From Wocania_A spongiicola (GTDB taxonomy: Bacteria; Bacteroidota; Bacteroidia; Flavobacteriales; Flavobacteriaceae), in contig NZ_JAMFLZ010000003.1 of NCBI RefSeq assembly GCF_023502325.1, positions 434,001 to 498,000 on the forward strand: a stretch of 64,000 nucleotides of DNA, in the 5' to 3' direction. Shown here piece after piece: positions 8,636 through 18,449 of the stretch. The notes under the pieces are model-generated. The model had not been told where the DNA came from, ran no database searches, and worked only from the letters and a program-made list of their open reading frames with translations. The first letter of the stretch is position 1. Each line of letters opens with the position of its first letter. A program made the position numbers and the translations under genes.

Positions 8636-9594
8636 CCCAATAAGCTAACAAACTCCAAAGCTCGCCTTTCGTTATAATAGATATTCTTTTTATCAACAAA
8701 TCCAACATGTCCACCATGGTTTGGCATTTCTAAATAAAGATTTGGGTTTTCTTTAGCTTCTTTTACAGGATAGCATTCTGGTGATAAAAACGAATCGTTA
8801 AGGGCATTTATAATTAAAGTTGGTGTTTTTATATTTTTAAGAAATTGTAGACTACTGCACTTTTCGTAATAATCAAATGCATCCTTAAAGCCATGTGCTT
8901 TAGAGGTATAAACATTATCAAAATCTAGTAAAGTATTAATAGACTTAACTATTCTAACATTCAGTATATCAGGAAATTGCAATTGCTTAATTTTCAACTT
9001 AGAAATTAGATGTTTTTTAAATCTGTCGTGGTATAATATATTTTTAAATGTATGTAATTCATTTGAAGAACCTTTTAAATAACAAGGTACGGAAATTGCT
9101 ATAGCTGCTTTAATCTGTTTTGGAATATCATTACCTTCCCCTAGATATTTTAAAATAACATTACCACCAAGGCTGAATCCTTTTAAATATATTTCTGAAT
9201 ATTGTTTAGTTGAAGTTATATATTGAATAATTTCAACTAAATCATCAGTAGCACCAGAATGATAACTTCTATATCTTAGATTATCTTCTCCACTACAACT
9301 TCTGAAATTTACACAAACGGCATCTACAGAATTTTCATTAAACAATTTTGCAGTACCTGTCATATAAGGCCGTTGTCCATTTCCTTCTAGCCCATGTAAT
9401 AAAACAATAAGTTTATTGCTTTTTTCTTTTGAAAAACTCCAATCTAAGTCTATAAAATCGTCGTCGTTTAAAATGATGCGTTCTCGCTCCTGATTTAACT
9501 CTTTTACACGTCTTATTAAACCGGAAAAAACAGTAGAAACAAATCCCTTTTTAAAGTAAAATGATGGCTTGTAGGTAGACTCTTTAATGGGCAT
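8632..9594 (-). CDS. YheT-family alpha/beta hydrolase
   Basis: The 320-aa product has the alpha/beta-hydrolase fold signs of the YheT/ABHD1-3 family: LLHGLEGN (oxyanion side, around residue 65), VNFRSCSGE, and the nucleophile elbow GFSLGGN with Ser141. A later LNDSF supplies a candidate catalytic Asp and NHGGHVGF the His. The true substrate of these esterase-like cytoplasmic enzymes is not settled. Its stop codon shares bases with the convergent transporter gene, so no terminator can lie between them. Confidence 0.88.
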   Translation of the reverse strand: MPIKESTYKPSFYFKKGFVSTVFSGLIRRVKELNQERERIILNDDDFIDLDWSFSKEKSNKLIVLLHGLEGNGQRPYMTGTAKLFNENSVDAVCVNFRSCSGEDNLRYRSYHSGATDDLVEIIQYITSTKQYSEIYLKGFSLGGNVILKYLGEGNDIPKQIKAAIAISVPCYLKGSSNELHTFKNILYHDRFKKHLISKLKIKQLQFPDILNVRIVKSINTLLDFDNVYTSKAHGFKDAFDYYEKCSSLQFLKNIKTPTLIINALNDSFLSPECYPVKEAKENPNLYLEMPNHGGHVGFVDKKNIYYNERRALEFVSLLG

Positions 9595-9629
9595 TATAGA
9601 AATACTCTAAAAAGTTTTTTATGATAAGG

Positions 9630-10268
9630 TTAATATGTATTAATTAGAATTACACCATTTGCACCTCTTGAACCGTATGCAGCACATTCTGGTCCTTTTA
9701 AAACGGATACTGATTTTATTTCATTAGGATTTATAGTATCAATGTTTCTAATTGGAGATTTATTTACTACAAAAAGAGGAGCAGTATTACTTCGTAAGCT
9801 TGTTATACCTCTAACAAGAATTTCATTATTTCCACTAACCCTAACACCACTTACGCGATCTCTAAAATAATCATATATAGTATTATATACTCTGTTGGCA
9901 GCAATAACTCTTTTTGGCTTTTTTTTATAAATTGTGTAATTGAATTTATCTTTTGTCAAACTACTCTTGTCAAAAACAAAATTAATTTTATTCTCATTCT
10001 CATATAATACCTCTTCAACTCCATAAGTAGATGACAAAACTGATACTTTATTAGGTGCCTTTTTTAATCTAATTTTATAATAACCTTTAGAATTTGTTTT
10101 TTTATTGGTTATTACTCCATTGATAAAAATTGAAACATTAGCAACAGGCTTATTTAATGAGTCTTTAACAAACCCATAGATAATCGTTTTTTTATTATTT
10201 TTTTGAGCATTTATATTTAGCATAAAAAAGCTTAGTACAAATAACATTATAGTACATTTAAATTTCAT
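9630..10268 (-). CDS. Secreted CarboxypepD_reg-like plus TonB-plug protein without barrel
   Basis: The 212-aa product has a signal peptide (residues 1 to about 21, ending INA before QKNN), a carboxypeptidase-regulatory-like beta domain (IYGFVKDSLNKPVANVSIFI, then a GYYKI strand), and a C-terminal half that resembles the plug of SusC-type TonB receptors (YDYFRDRVSGVRVSG, EILVRGI, NEIKSVSVLKGPECAAYGSR, ending GVILINTY). A complete receptor would continue for 700 or more residues of beta barrel, but here the protein stops right after the plug. The next gene follows within 40 bases, so this is not a simple frameshift. It may be an adaptor or an anti-sigma-type partner in the periplasm; that is a guess. 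Confidence 0.8.
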   Translation of the reverse strand: MKFKCTIMLFVLSFFMLNINAQKNNKKTIIYGFVKDSLNKPVANVSIFINGVITNKKTNSKGYYKIRLKKAPNKVSVLSSTYGVEEVLYENENKINFVFDKSSLTKDKFNYTIYKKKPKRVIAANRVYNTIYDYFRDRVSGVRVSGNNEILVRGITSLRSNTAPLFVVNKSPIRNIDTINPNEIKSVSVLKGPECAAYGSRGANGVILINTY

Positions 10269-10307
10269 ATCGCATAATTTTTTTAATCTTTTAAAGATAC
10301 AAATAAT

Positions 10308-11930
10308 TTAATTATACTCTAAAGATGTGAACTTAAAGTTTGTACCATTAAATAACCCTTTGTCACTAAGTTTTAAAGACGGAATTACCAATAATGCCAT
10401 AAACGATAACGTCATATAAGGTGCGTTCAATTTTGAGCCCAACTCTTTTGCTAAATTATCTAACTTTGCATAGTGTTTTCCAATAGTATCGCCATCTTTA
10501 TCACTCATTATACCAGCTACAGGTAATGGCACTACTTCTTCTTTATAGTTTGAAACGGCGCAAATGCCTCCCTCATTTTCTATAATCAAATTAACTGCTC
10601 TACAAATTGCTTCATCTGAGGCTCCAACAGCAATTATATTATGAGAATCGTGACCAACAGACGATGCAATAGCTCCTTCATGTAATCCAAAATTTTTGAT
10701 GAATGCAATCGCTGGTTGTTGATTTTCATAACGATTTACAACTGACATTTTTAAAATATCCTTTTCAATATTCGAAATTATATTTTTATTTTCAATTAAA
10801 GCATCTTCTCGTAATTCATTTGTAACTAATTGCCCTTCTAAAGCTTCAATAACTCTTATTTGTTTTGCTGAAGATTCAAATCTAAAATCTGAAATTTTCT
10901 TTTTATCACAATTGAAATTATTTAATATTTCGAAAGGAACTGGTTTTATCAAAGATTCTCCATTATCATAAACCAATTCACCATTTACATAAGTTTGAAG
11001 CGTTTTGAAGTCATACATATCTTCAACTATAATACAATCAGCAAAATCGCCTTCTTGTAACAAACCTACATCTAAATTATAATGCTTTACTGGGTTTACA
11101 CAAGCTACTTGTAAAACTTTAAACACATCAATACCTTTTGTAACAGCTCTAGCACAAAGCTTATTAATATGGCTAATTATTAAATCGTCTGGATGTTTAT
11201 CGTCACTACAAAACATCATGTTTTCAAAATGCTCTGGAAGCAAATCAATTAAAGCTTCAAAATTTTTGGCAGCACTACCTTCACGTATTAAAACTTTCAT
11301 ACCTTTTTGAAGTTTTTCTAATCCTTCTTCATATGTAAAACACTCATGATCTGTAGATATTCCAGCATTAATATATTTACTAATTTCGTTTCCTCTTAAA
11401 CCAGGAGCGTGTCCATCAACAGGTTTATTGTAATATTTTGCCCAAGCTATCTTTTTCATGACTTCTTCATCACCAAACAAAACCCCTGGGTAGTTCATCA
11501 TTTCTGCTAAATATTTGATGTCTGGATTTTCGAGCAGTTTCTTAATATCATCTGAATCTATAACAGCTCCAGCTGACTCAAATGCTGTTGCTGGCACACA
11601 AGATGGTGCTCCAAAATTGAATTTAAATGGTGTTTGTTTGCCATTTTCAATCATAAACTCAACACCTTCAATTCCCAAAACATTAGCAATTTCATGCGGA
11701 TCAGAAACTGTCGCTATTGTACCATGCGTTACTGCTAAGCGAGCAAATTCACTTGGCACCAACATAGAGCTTTCAATATGAATATGTGCATCAACAAAGC
11801 CAGGAAGAATATAATGATTTACGTTATGATCTTTTTCTATAATAGACTTGATTTTTCCGCTTTCAATATAGATTTCTCCTTTATAAATTCGTTTATTTTG
11901 TATATCAACTATGTTTCCTTGTAGTTTCAA
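10308..11930 (-). CDS. ade: Adenine deaminase
   Basis: The 540-aa product converts adenine to hypoxanthine for purine salvage. It is an amidohydrolase with the metal motif VDAHIHIESSM (H49 and H51), followed by a second conserved histidine region TVSDPHEIANV. The C-terminal part has the family-specific GHDSHNIIAVG and LPVAGIMSD stretches. The length fits bacterial Ade. No ATG precedes the conserved N-terminus, and the frame meets a stop upstream, so a TTG at 11930 is the likely start. It follows tilS by about 50 bases on the same strand. Confidence 0.94.
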   Translation of the reverse strand: MKLQGNIVDIQNKRIYKGEIYIESGKIKSIIEKDHNVNHYILPGFVDAHIHIESSMLVPSEFARLAVTHGTIATVSDPHEIANVLGIEGVEFMIENGKQTPFKFNFGAPSCVPATAFESAGAVIDSDDIKKLLENPDIKYLAEMMNYPGVLFGDEEVMKKIAWAKYYNKPVDGHAPGLRGNEISKYINAGISTDHECFTYEEGLEKLQKGMKVLIREGSAAKNFEALIDLLPEHFENMMFCSDDKHPDDLIISHINKLCARAVTKGIDVFKVLQVACVNPVKHYNLDVGLLQEGDFADCIIVEDMYDFKTLQTYVNGELVYDNGESLIKPVPFEILNNFNCDKKKISDFRFESSAKQIRVIEALEGQLVTNELREDALIENKNIISNIEKDILKMSVVNRYENQQPAIAFIKNFGLHEGAIASSVGHDSHNIIAVGASDEAICRAVNLIIENEGGICAVSNYKEEVVPLPVAGIMSDKDGDTIGKHYAKLDNLAKELGSKLNAPYMTLSFMALLVIPSLKLSDKGLFNGTNFKFTSLEYN

Positions 11931-11982
11931 ATTACTATTTAATTTTTGAGTGAATCACTTATTTTGTGCCTAGTATAACAAC

Positions 11983-13293
11983 TTATTTTAATTCTATTTT
12001 AAGAATATGCTTAGTGGCTTCTGTTACTTTAAATCTATTATCTGCGCGCCGGTTAATTACCCAAACAATATCTTTTCCAGAACATAGTACCCAAACATTT
12101 TCTTTATCAAAAAGTGAAATCTTTTCATCTTTAAAATATTTACTTAGCTTCTTTTTACCTGTCATTCCTAATGGGTAAAAAACATCTCCTTCCTCCCATT
12201 TTCGAATGGTTAAAGGAAAATTTAATTTATCTTTATCTACATAAACCGTATTGCTCAAATTTTCTACTATCAAATCAATTTTATTGAAAATTAAAGCCCC
12301 AAAAGGAGTTTCAATTTTATTGTCAAGATTTAAGATTTTAATCGGTTTATAGCTTTCGGAAGTAATTTCAGTTAATAATAAAAACCTCCTGTCTTTTAAT
12401 AAACGATGAGTATTTGAAAAGACTTGTTTTCCAGATTGGGCATCTAAAAGGTTCTCTACATCATCCCATTCGGTAAAGTTGTAATCTTTTAAAAATTCAA
12501 ACAAATAAGCCTTGGGTTTACTTAGTTTTTTAATCTTAGAAACATCAAAAGATATAGACTGCGAATCCGTTTGATTAACTATATCTGTAAAAACATCTTC
12601 AATTCGATCTTCAATAATAAGTTTTGAGTTTTTTAAATAAGCCTGTGTTTTACTAAAATTTTGTAATAATTGAGGATTAATTTCTTTTAAAATTGGAATT
12701 ACATCGTGTCGCAATTTGTTTCTCAAATATTTGGTTGAAATGTTACTGCTATCCTCTCTCCATTTTAGATTATTATCTTTTGCATAGGTTTCAATTGCTT
12801 CTCTAGAAAACAGCAATAACGGCCTTACTAATTTATCATTAATAACTGGAATTCCTGATAAACCATCTAAACCTGTACCACGAGATAAATTAATTAAAAA
12901 TGTTTCTAAATTATCATCGGCATGATGTGCCGTTAAAACATAATCAAATTGCAATTGTGCCGCTAACTCTTCAAACCAATTATAGCGCAACTCACGAGCT
13001 GCCATTTGTATAGATAGTTTGTTTTTTTTAGCATAATTTTCGGTATCAAAGCTTTCAATAAAAACTTCTAAATCTAAATCTTCAGCCAACTGCAATATGA
13101 AATTTTCATCACTATCACTTTCTTCACCTCTTAAATTAAAATTACAATGTACTAGAGCTATATTCAAACCAAATTGGTGACATAAATGCATTAAAACCAC
13201 GCTATCTAATCCGCCAGATATGGCAACAAGTAGTTTGCTTTCTTTTAAGATCGAAAAATTATTTTTTATATGACTTTTAAATTGCTCTAGCAT
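11983..13293 (-). CDS. tilS: tRNA(Ile)-lysidine synthase
   Basis: The product modifies C34 of the tRNA-Ile with CAU anticodon to lysidine so that it reads AUA. The N-type ATP pyrophosphatase motif AISGGLDSVVL (SGGLDS at 26-31 from the chosen start) is present, with HHADDNLETFLINLSRGTGLDGLSGI split over the central part and an RWEEGDVFYPLGMTGKKKLS-like C-terminal domain. I chose the ATG at 13293 (436 aa) because the 12 extra residues from an upstream start at 13329 do not resemble the family. It diverges from the sigma-like gene at 13418. Confidence 0.94.
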   Translation of the reverse strand: MLEQFKSHIKNNFSILKESKLLVAISGGLDSVVLMHLCHQFGLNIALVHCNFNLRGEESDSDENFILQLAEDLDLEVFIESFDTENYAKKNKLSIQMAARELRYNWFEELAAQLQFDYVLTAHHADDNLETFLINLSRGTGLDGLSGIPVINDKLVRPLLLFSREAIETYAKDNNLKWREDSSNISTKYLRNKLRHDVIPILKEINPQLLQNFSKTQAYLKNSKLIIEDRIEDVFTDIVNQTDSQSISFDVSKIKKLSKPKAYLFEFLKDYNFTEWDDVENLLDAQSGKQVFSNTHRLLKDRRFLLLTEITSESYKPIKILNLDNKIETPFGALIFNKIDLIVENLSNTVYVDKDKLNFPLTIRKWEEGDVFYPLGMTGKKKLSKYFKDEKISLFDKENVWVLCSGKDIVWVINRRADNRFKVTEATKHILKIELK

Positions 13294-13417
13294 GTTTTCA
13301 AATATACAACATTGACCATTTATATACACAACTTATACTTAGAGAACAATGACAAAAATCATATTTAAAAATTATGCTTTTAGTAACTTTAAAGTATAAA
13401 TTTAATACATAAAAGTT

Positions 13418-14110
13418 ATGTGCTCAATAGATAAATTAAACGATAAAACCACTCTTAATATTTTTAATAAAAAAGTAATCTCTGCAACACAACATCTACA
13501 CGCTTACATAAAACATCGGTTATACATATGCGAGTCTAAGGGCATTATTCCTAAAAACATGTATATTTCAAACGACTTTATTGACGAAGCTATTGCTAAA
13601 TTTTACGAAGAAGGTTACGATGTAGACATGGATGCTTTTGCTATAAAAATTAAGCTATTTAAAATTGTAGATTCTGATTTAGATGAACTTTTTAAAAAAG
13701 AAGCGTTTCATCAAAATACTTTAAGTACAAACTCAATTTTAGAAGAAGAATTGGATGGATTGGAAGAAAATTTTACTGTAGATGAAGGTTTTGATTTTAT
13801 AATGAATGAGGAGCTTAATGATATTTCATATAAGCAAAACCAAAAGCAAAAACATATTTTTTTGTATGATAATGATACTACATCAATAAAAAATATGCTT
13901 GAAGCTGAAGATATGTCGGTATTACACAACAAAAACGTATTGGGTAAATTCTACACTTTGCTCCCCCTAAAAGTATCAGAAATTGTAGATTTATTTGTTT
14001 TTGGAAGACTTTCATACAACGAAGTTGCCGAAATTAAAAAGATAGAAGCAAAACGTGTAGAACGTATTTTAAATTTAACCATTGAAAGTTTAAAAAAACA
14101 CTTGGGCTAA
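13418..14110 (+). CDS. Sigma-factor-like / HTH protein of unknown role
   Basis: The 230-aa product is not a family I can name. Its C-terminal 50 residues (FVFGRLSYNEVAEI, then KRVERILNLTIESLKKHL) read like region 4 of sigma-70 proteins, a helix-turn-helix for -35 recognition. The N-terminal part (QHLHAYIKHRLYICESKGI) could be a divergent region-2-like helix bundle. The middle is acidic and low in complexity (EEELDGLEENFTVDEGF). It is divergent from tilS and its stop overlaps that of pabB by four bases. It may be an atypical ECF sigma factor or a DNA-binding regulator; a structure prediction would decide. Confidence 0.6.
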   Translation: MCSIDKLNDKTTLNIFNKKVISATQHLHAYIKHRLYICESKGIIPKNMYISNDFIDEAIAKFYEEGYDVDMDAFAIKIKLFKIVDSDLDELFKKEAFHQNTLSTNSILEEELDGLEENFTVDEGFDFIMNEELNDISYKQNQKQKHIFLYDNDTTSIKNMLEAEDMSVLHNKNVLGKFYTLLPLKVSEIVDLFVFGRLSYNEVAEIKKIEAKRVERILNLTIESLKKHLG

Positions 14111-15402
14111 TGTTCTAAAACTGTACGCATTGCCTTAGCTTTCACTAAACATTCTTCATATTCTTTCAATGGATTACTTTTGGCAGTTATGGCACCACCT
14201 ACCGAGTAAGAAACATATTGCTTAGTCTTGTTATATAAAATACTACGAATAATTACATTAAAATCGAAATCGCCATTTGGCGAAAAGTAACCAACAGTGC
14301 CAGAATAGAGTCCACGTTTTGTTTCTTCTAAATCTTCAATAATTTTCATGGCAGAAATTTTTGGAGCGCCCGTCATACTTCCCATAGGAAATGTACTTTT
14401 TATTATATCAACAGGGTGTGTATTTTCCTCAACTTTTGACGTTACTGTTGAAATCATTTGATGTACCTGATCAAAAGTATAAATTTCACATAACTCTTCA
14501 ACCATAACGCTTCCTTTTATAGCCGTTTTGGACAAATCGTTACGAACCAAATCAACTATCATTATATTCTCGCTTCGCTCCTTTTCATCCTTAAGTAACT
14601 CTTCCTTTAATAATTGGTCTTCTTCTAAATCATCCGATCGTTTTGCCGTTCCCTTTATAGGTTGAGAAATAATAGTGTTACCTGTCTTTCTTAAATAACG
14701 TTCTGGTGAAGCCGATAGTAAGTATTTGTCTTGATGTTTTAAAAAAGTTGCAAAAGGTGGGTTTGAAATAGTATTAAGTTTATTATAAGTTTCTAATGGA
14801 TTAATTGCTGTGTTTTCTGCATAAAATTCTTGGCAAAAATTAGCTTCGTAAATATCACCGCGATGAATGTGGGCTAGCATATGGTTTATCTTTTCAAAAT
14901 ACTCATCTTTGTGAATGCGAAGTTTTATTTTAATAGAATTGCTTATTTGTGGTTTTGTTGATTCGTTTATTTGTTCAATTACATTTAAATCTTCTTCCAA
15001 TTCATCTTCAACACCTTTTAAATATTGAATTTCAACCTGATTGTCTTTTATCAAAAAAAGTTTTTTAGGTTGGAAAAAGTATAAATCAGGAAATTCTAAT
15101 CCATCAAAGTTGTTAGAGCTTAAAGCTTCAACATCATTCTTTAAATCGTAGGTTAAATAACCAAAAATCCAATCATTTGTATGATTTTGGTATTCTTTCA
15201 ATTTTTCGAAACTATCATGAAAATCAGTTTGAATACTTGTAAAAGCATCAACTGCTAAAACCGCATCATAATTAGAATAGCTTTGCTCGTAATTATTAGA
15301 ATCTAACCAAACTACATCTTCAAACTGTTGTGCCCAAATCAATAATTGGCTTTTAAAAATTTTAGATGATTTAGTTTTATGAAAAAAGGTAGTTCTCAAC
15401 AA
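14107..15402 (-). CDS. pabB: Aminodeoxychorismate synthase component I
   Basis: The 431-aa product belongs to the chorismate-binding family (anthranilate synthase I / PabB). Visible signatures are QPIKGTAKR (PabB has PIKGT with the catalytic lysine), DEKERSENIMIVDLVRNDLS and FPMGSMTGAPKISAMKIIEDLE in two parts, then YSVGGAITAKSNP. The lysine in PIKGT favours PabB (4-amino-4-deoxychorismate for folate) over TrpE. No glutaminase or lyase gene is adjacent. No ATG exists near the N-terminus; TTG codons at 15402 or 15399 are the only usable starts. It ends convergent with, and overlapping, the sigma-like gene. Confidence 0.9.
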   Translation of the reverse strand: MLRTTFFHKTKSSKIFKSQLLIWAQQFEDVVWLDSNNYEQSYSNYDAVLAVDAFTSIQTDFHDSFEKLKEYQNHTNDWIFGYLTYDLKNDVEALSSNNFDGLEFPDLYFFQPKKLFLIKDNQVEIQYLKGVEDELEEDLNVIEQINESTKPQISNSIKIKLRIHKDEYFEKINHMLAHIHRGDIYEANFCQEFYAENTAINPLETYNKLNTISNPPFATFLKHQDKYLLSASPERYLRKTGNTIISQPIKGTAKRSDDLEEDQLLKEELLKDEKERSENIMIVDLVRNDLSKTAIKGSVMVEELCEIYTFDQVHQMISTVTSKVEENTHPVDIIKSTFPMGSMTGAPKISAMKIIEDLEETKRGLYSGTVGYFSPNGDFDFNVIIRSILYNKTKQYVSYSVGGAITAKSNPLKEYEECLVKAKAMRTVLEH

Positions 15403-15481
15403 TAAAAAGTTTATGGCGTAAAGTTACTTAGAATACTTAAAAAATTAAGAGTTTTGTAGAATACTTTAAATGTAATTTTTG

Positions 15482-16372
15482 ATGCACACTTTACAAAATA
15501 ACAAACTAAAGATAGCTGTAAAAAATATTGGAGCAGAACTTTGCGAAATTTCCTCAATAAAAAACAACACACAGTTTATGTGGGGTGCAAACCCAAATGT
15601 GTGGAATAGCTATGCGCCAAACCTATTCCCTATTATTGGAACTTTAAAAAACGATGCTTACTTTTTTGAAAATAAAGAGTATAGCTTGCCAAAACATGGT
15701 TTTATTAGGCATAACAAAAATATAAAGTTGCATGAACAAACAGAAAACAGTTTAACTTTTGTATTGTTTTATAATGAAACATCTCTTAATCGCTACCCGT
15801 TTAAGTTTGAGTTTTATATAACTTATTTACTTGATGATAATAATTTAAAAGTGCTTTATAGCATTAAAAATTGTGATGATAAAACCATGTATTTTTCTGT
15901 TGGTGGGCATCCTGCTTTTAAGTGCCCTGTATTTGAAAATGAAAATTACAACGATTATAGTTTAGAGTTTGAACACATTGAAAATGCTAAAACTCATTTA
16001 ATTAATATGAAAAATGGTTTAATTTCTTCAAAAGCAGAGCCTATTCTTAAAAATTCAGATAGCATTAAATTAACTCATGGTTTATTTAACAGAGACGCTT
16101 TAATTTTTAAAGATTTAAAATCTAAAAAAGTAACTTTAAAAAGCAAATTAAATGGGAGTATCCTTACGGTAAGTTATCACGATTTCTCTTATTTAGGTAT
16201 TTGGGCAAAACCAGATGGTGATTATGTTTGTATTGAGCCATGGTTAGGAATTGCAGATAGCGAAAACACCAATCAAGATTTTAAAACTAAGGAAGGTATT
16301 CTGTCCCTACACGCTGGAAAAACTTTTGAAGCTGGTTATACTATCGAAATACATAATAATCATTTAGTCTAA
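15482..16372 (+). CDS. Aldose 1-epimerase family protein
   Basis: The 296-aa product (ATG at 15482; the TTG just before it is not needed) matches the galactose-mutarotase-like fold. Clues are MWGANPNVWNSYAPNLFPIIG near the start, LPKHGFIR (conserved His), VGGHPAFKCP in the middle (second conserved His) and IEPWLGIADS towards the end with the conserved Glu. It resembles the LacX/YeaD-type branch more than GalM. The substrate is a sugar or sugar phosphate that cannot be specified. It is likely monocistronic. Confidence 0.87.
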   Translation: MHTLQNNKLKIAVKNIGAELCEISSIKNNTQFMWGANPNVWNSYAPNLFPIIGTLKNDAYFFENKEYSLPKHGFIRHNKNIKLHEQTENSLTFVLFYNETSLNRYPFKFEFYITYLLDDNNLKVLYSIKNCDDKTMYFSVGGHPAFKCPVFENENYNDYSLEFEHIENAKTHLINMKNGLISSKAEPILKNSDSIKLTHGLFNRDALIFKDLKSKKVTLKSKLNGSILTVSYHDFSYLGIWAKPDGDYVCIEPWLGIADSENTNQDFKTKEGILSLHAGKTFEAGYTIEIHNNHLV

Positions 16373-16494
16373 CAAATTAATAGTAAATTTGCAGTCTAAA
16401 ACAAGATTGTGACTTTCATCTGATTATTAATATATGATTATCAAATGACAAATGTAGTTCGCCTCTATCAAATTGAGGTATTATTAAAATTCTT

Positions 16495-17850
16495 ATGGCT
16501 CATTTCGAAGATTTAAACTTAAACACACCTCTCTATAACGCTTTAAACGATTTAGGATTTATCACACCAACGCCAATTCAAACTAAGGCGTTTAACGTGA
16601 TCGCTTCTGGAAAAGATATGGTTGGTATTGCACAAACTGGTACAGGTAAAACCTTTGCCTACATGCTTCCAATACTAAAAAATCTAAAATACTCAACACA
16701 AGAAAACCCTAGAGTTTTGGTTTTAGTACCAACTCGAGAATTAGTTGTACAAGTAGTAGATGAAATAGAAAAGCTTTCAAAGTACATTAATAATCGTGTT
16801 TTAGGGGTTTACGGTGGTACTAATATCAACACACAAAAGCAGGCTATTTCTGAAGGTATAGATGTTTTAGTTGCTACACCTGGTCGTTTATATGATTTAG
16901 CTTTAAGCAGAGTTTTACAACTTAAATCGATTCAGAAATTAGTGATTGATGAAGTAGATGTGATGTTAGATTTAGGGTTTAGACATCAATTGATTAATAT
17001 TTTTGATATTCTTCCAGAGCGTAGACAAAACATAATGTTTTCGGCAACTATGACGCAAGATGTAGATGAGTTGATTAATGACTTCTTTAAAGGACCAAAA
17101 CGTGTTTCAATTGCTGTTTCTGGTACGCCTTTAGAAAACATTGCGCAAACACGATTTGAAGTTCCTAACTTTTATACCAAAGTTAATTTGCTAGTTCATC
17201 TATTACATGATACTGAAACTTTTAATAAAGTTTTAGTTTTTGTAGCTTATAAAAAAATGGCAGATCGTTTATTTGAAAAATTAGATGAAATTTTTCATGA
17301 AGAACTTTGTGTGATTCATTCCAATAAAACTCAAAATTATAGACTACGAAGCATTGAGCAATTTAGAAATGGTGAAAACCGTATTTTGATAGCTACAGAT
17401 GTTATGGCACGTGGGTTAGATATTGATAACGTATCTCATGTTATTAATTTTGATACACCAGATTATCCTGAAAACTATATGCATCGTATCGGAAGAACTG
17501 GTCGTGCAGAACGTAAAGGTGAGTCACTTGTTTTTTCTACCGAAAAGGAATTGGAAGCTATAAAAAATATAGAAGGTTTAATGCAAATGGAAATTCCATT
17601 AATAAAAATTCCAGATAATGTTGAAATAACTACTGAGCTTATTGAAGAAGAACGACCGCAAATAAAAGAACGTAACAATCCTACAAAGCGAAAAGACGAA
17701 GATGCTCCAGGGCCTGCATTTCATGAAAAATCTGAAAAAAATTCTAAAGAAAACTTAGGCGGTTCTTATAAATTTAAGATTGCAAAAAAGTACAAAAAGC
17801 CTAAAACCCGAGGAGACAAAAATTATAACAAGCGGAATAAGAGGAAGTAA
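16495..17850 (+). CDS. DEAD-box RNA helicase (RhlE-like)
   Basis: The 451-aa product has all helicase motifs in order: Q motif PTPIQ near residue 25, AQTGTGKT (46-53), PTREL (about 79-83), TPGRL, motif II as DEVD (152-155) instead of DEAD, SATM (183-186), RGLDI and HRIGRTGRAER. The C-terminal tail of about 75 residues is rich in lysine and arginine and ends in KNYNKRNKRK, as in RhlE/CsdA-type helicases that act on ribosome assembly and mRNA in the cold. The 122-base leader before the gene holds nothing I can define. The DEVD box keeps both catalytic acids and the final Asp, so activity is expected. Confidence 0.94.
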   Translation: MAHFEDLNLNTPLYNALNDLGFITPTPIQTKAFNVIASGKDMVGIAQTGTGKTFAYMLPILKNLKYSTQENPRVLVLVPTRELVVQVVDEIEKLSKYINNRVLGVYGGTNINTQKQAISEGIDVLVATPGRLYDLALSRVLQLKSIQKLVIDEVDVMLDLGFRHQLINIFDILPERRQNIMFSATMTQDVDELINDFFKGPKRVSIAVSGTPLENIAQTRFEVPNFYTKVNLLVHLLHDTETFNKVLVFVAYKKMADRLFEKLDEIFHEELCVIHSNKTQNYRLRSIEQFRNGENRILIATDVMARGLDIDNVSHVINFDTPDYPENYMHRIGRTGRAERKGESLVFSTEKELEAIKNIEGLMQMEIPLIKIPDNVEITTELIEEERPQIKERNNPTKRKDEDAPGPAFHEKSEKNSKENLGGSYKFKIAKKYKKPKTRGDKNYNKRNKRK

Positions 17851-17894
17851 TCTTTTTTTAAATGATTGATAACAACTGGCTACAAAATGTGGTT

Positions 17895-18449
17895 TTACAG
17901 CATAAAATATTCAATAGTATCATCAATAGTATTTACGAATTTTTCAGATACATCAAAATATTTTAAATTATTTTCCTTACAGGATTTCTTTATTTTTTGA
18001 CTGTGAACTATCATGTTTTTTACATGATCTATTATATATTCATCTGTTTTTTCAATTAACCAATCATTTTTTTTGCTACTAAAATCTTTTATTTCTTTAA
18101 CTTTTTTGCTAACTGAAGTATCAGCAAAACCAAGGAAACATACTTTTAGTTTATCTGGATGTTTTTTTATTAATTCAATTATTAATTCAGGAAGCATCGC
18201 TTCACCTTCAATAATATAATCAACATCACTCCAAAGCATGCTTTCTATCATACTTTTAAAAAAACTCCAAAATCTTTGTGCTATTTCATCTGGGAATAGC
18301 ATATCATGCAATCCATATTCTGGAATACCATTTGTAAACCCCATAATTAACCAATCAAGAGACAAGTAGGACATGCCTTTTTGAGCAGATATTTTTTTAG
18401 CAATTATAGTCTTTCCCGCCCTTGAAGCGCCACTTATTAAATATAACAT
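17895..18449 (-). CDS. P-loop kinase-like protein
   Basis: The 184-aa product starts directly with MLYLISGASRAGKT, a Walker A loop (GASRAGKT, residues 7-14) at the very N-terminus, as in small nucleoside/shikimate-type kinases and 2-phosphoglycerate-kinase-like proteins. SLDWLIMG after it could be the Walker-B-like substrate strand, and IIEGEAMLPELI a further conserved element. Substrate unknown. The ATG at 18449 is preferred to the GTG at 18473 because the longer form is encoded by the second copy of a 19-base tandem duplication. It lies just downstream of the serine hydrolase gene on the same strand. Confidence 0.75.
   Translation of the reverse strand: MLYLISGASRAGKTIIAKKISAQKGMSYLSLDWLIMGFTNGIPEYGLHDMLFPDEIAQRFWSFFKSMIESMLWSDVDYIIEGEAMLPELIIELIKKHPDKLKVCFLGFADTSVSKKVKEIKDFSSKKNDWLIEKTDEYIIDHVKNMIVHSQKIKKSCKENNLKYFDVSEKFVNTIDDTIEYFML

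Noticed and set aside
16373..16494. Possible cold-shock RNA leader before the DEAD-box gene
   Set aside because: Only a weak four-base hairpin (CCTC..GAGG) is visible; nothing like a known cold-shock leader or riboswitch.
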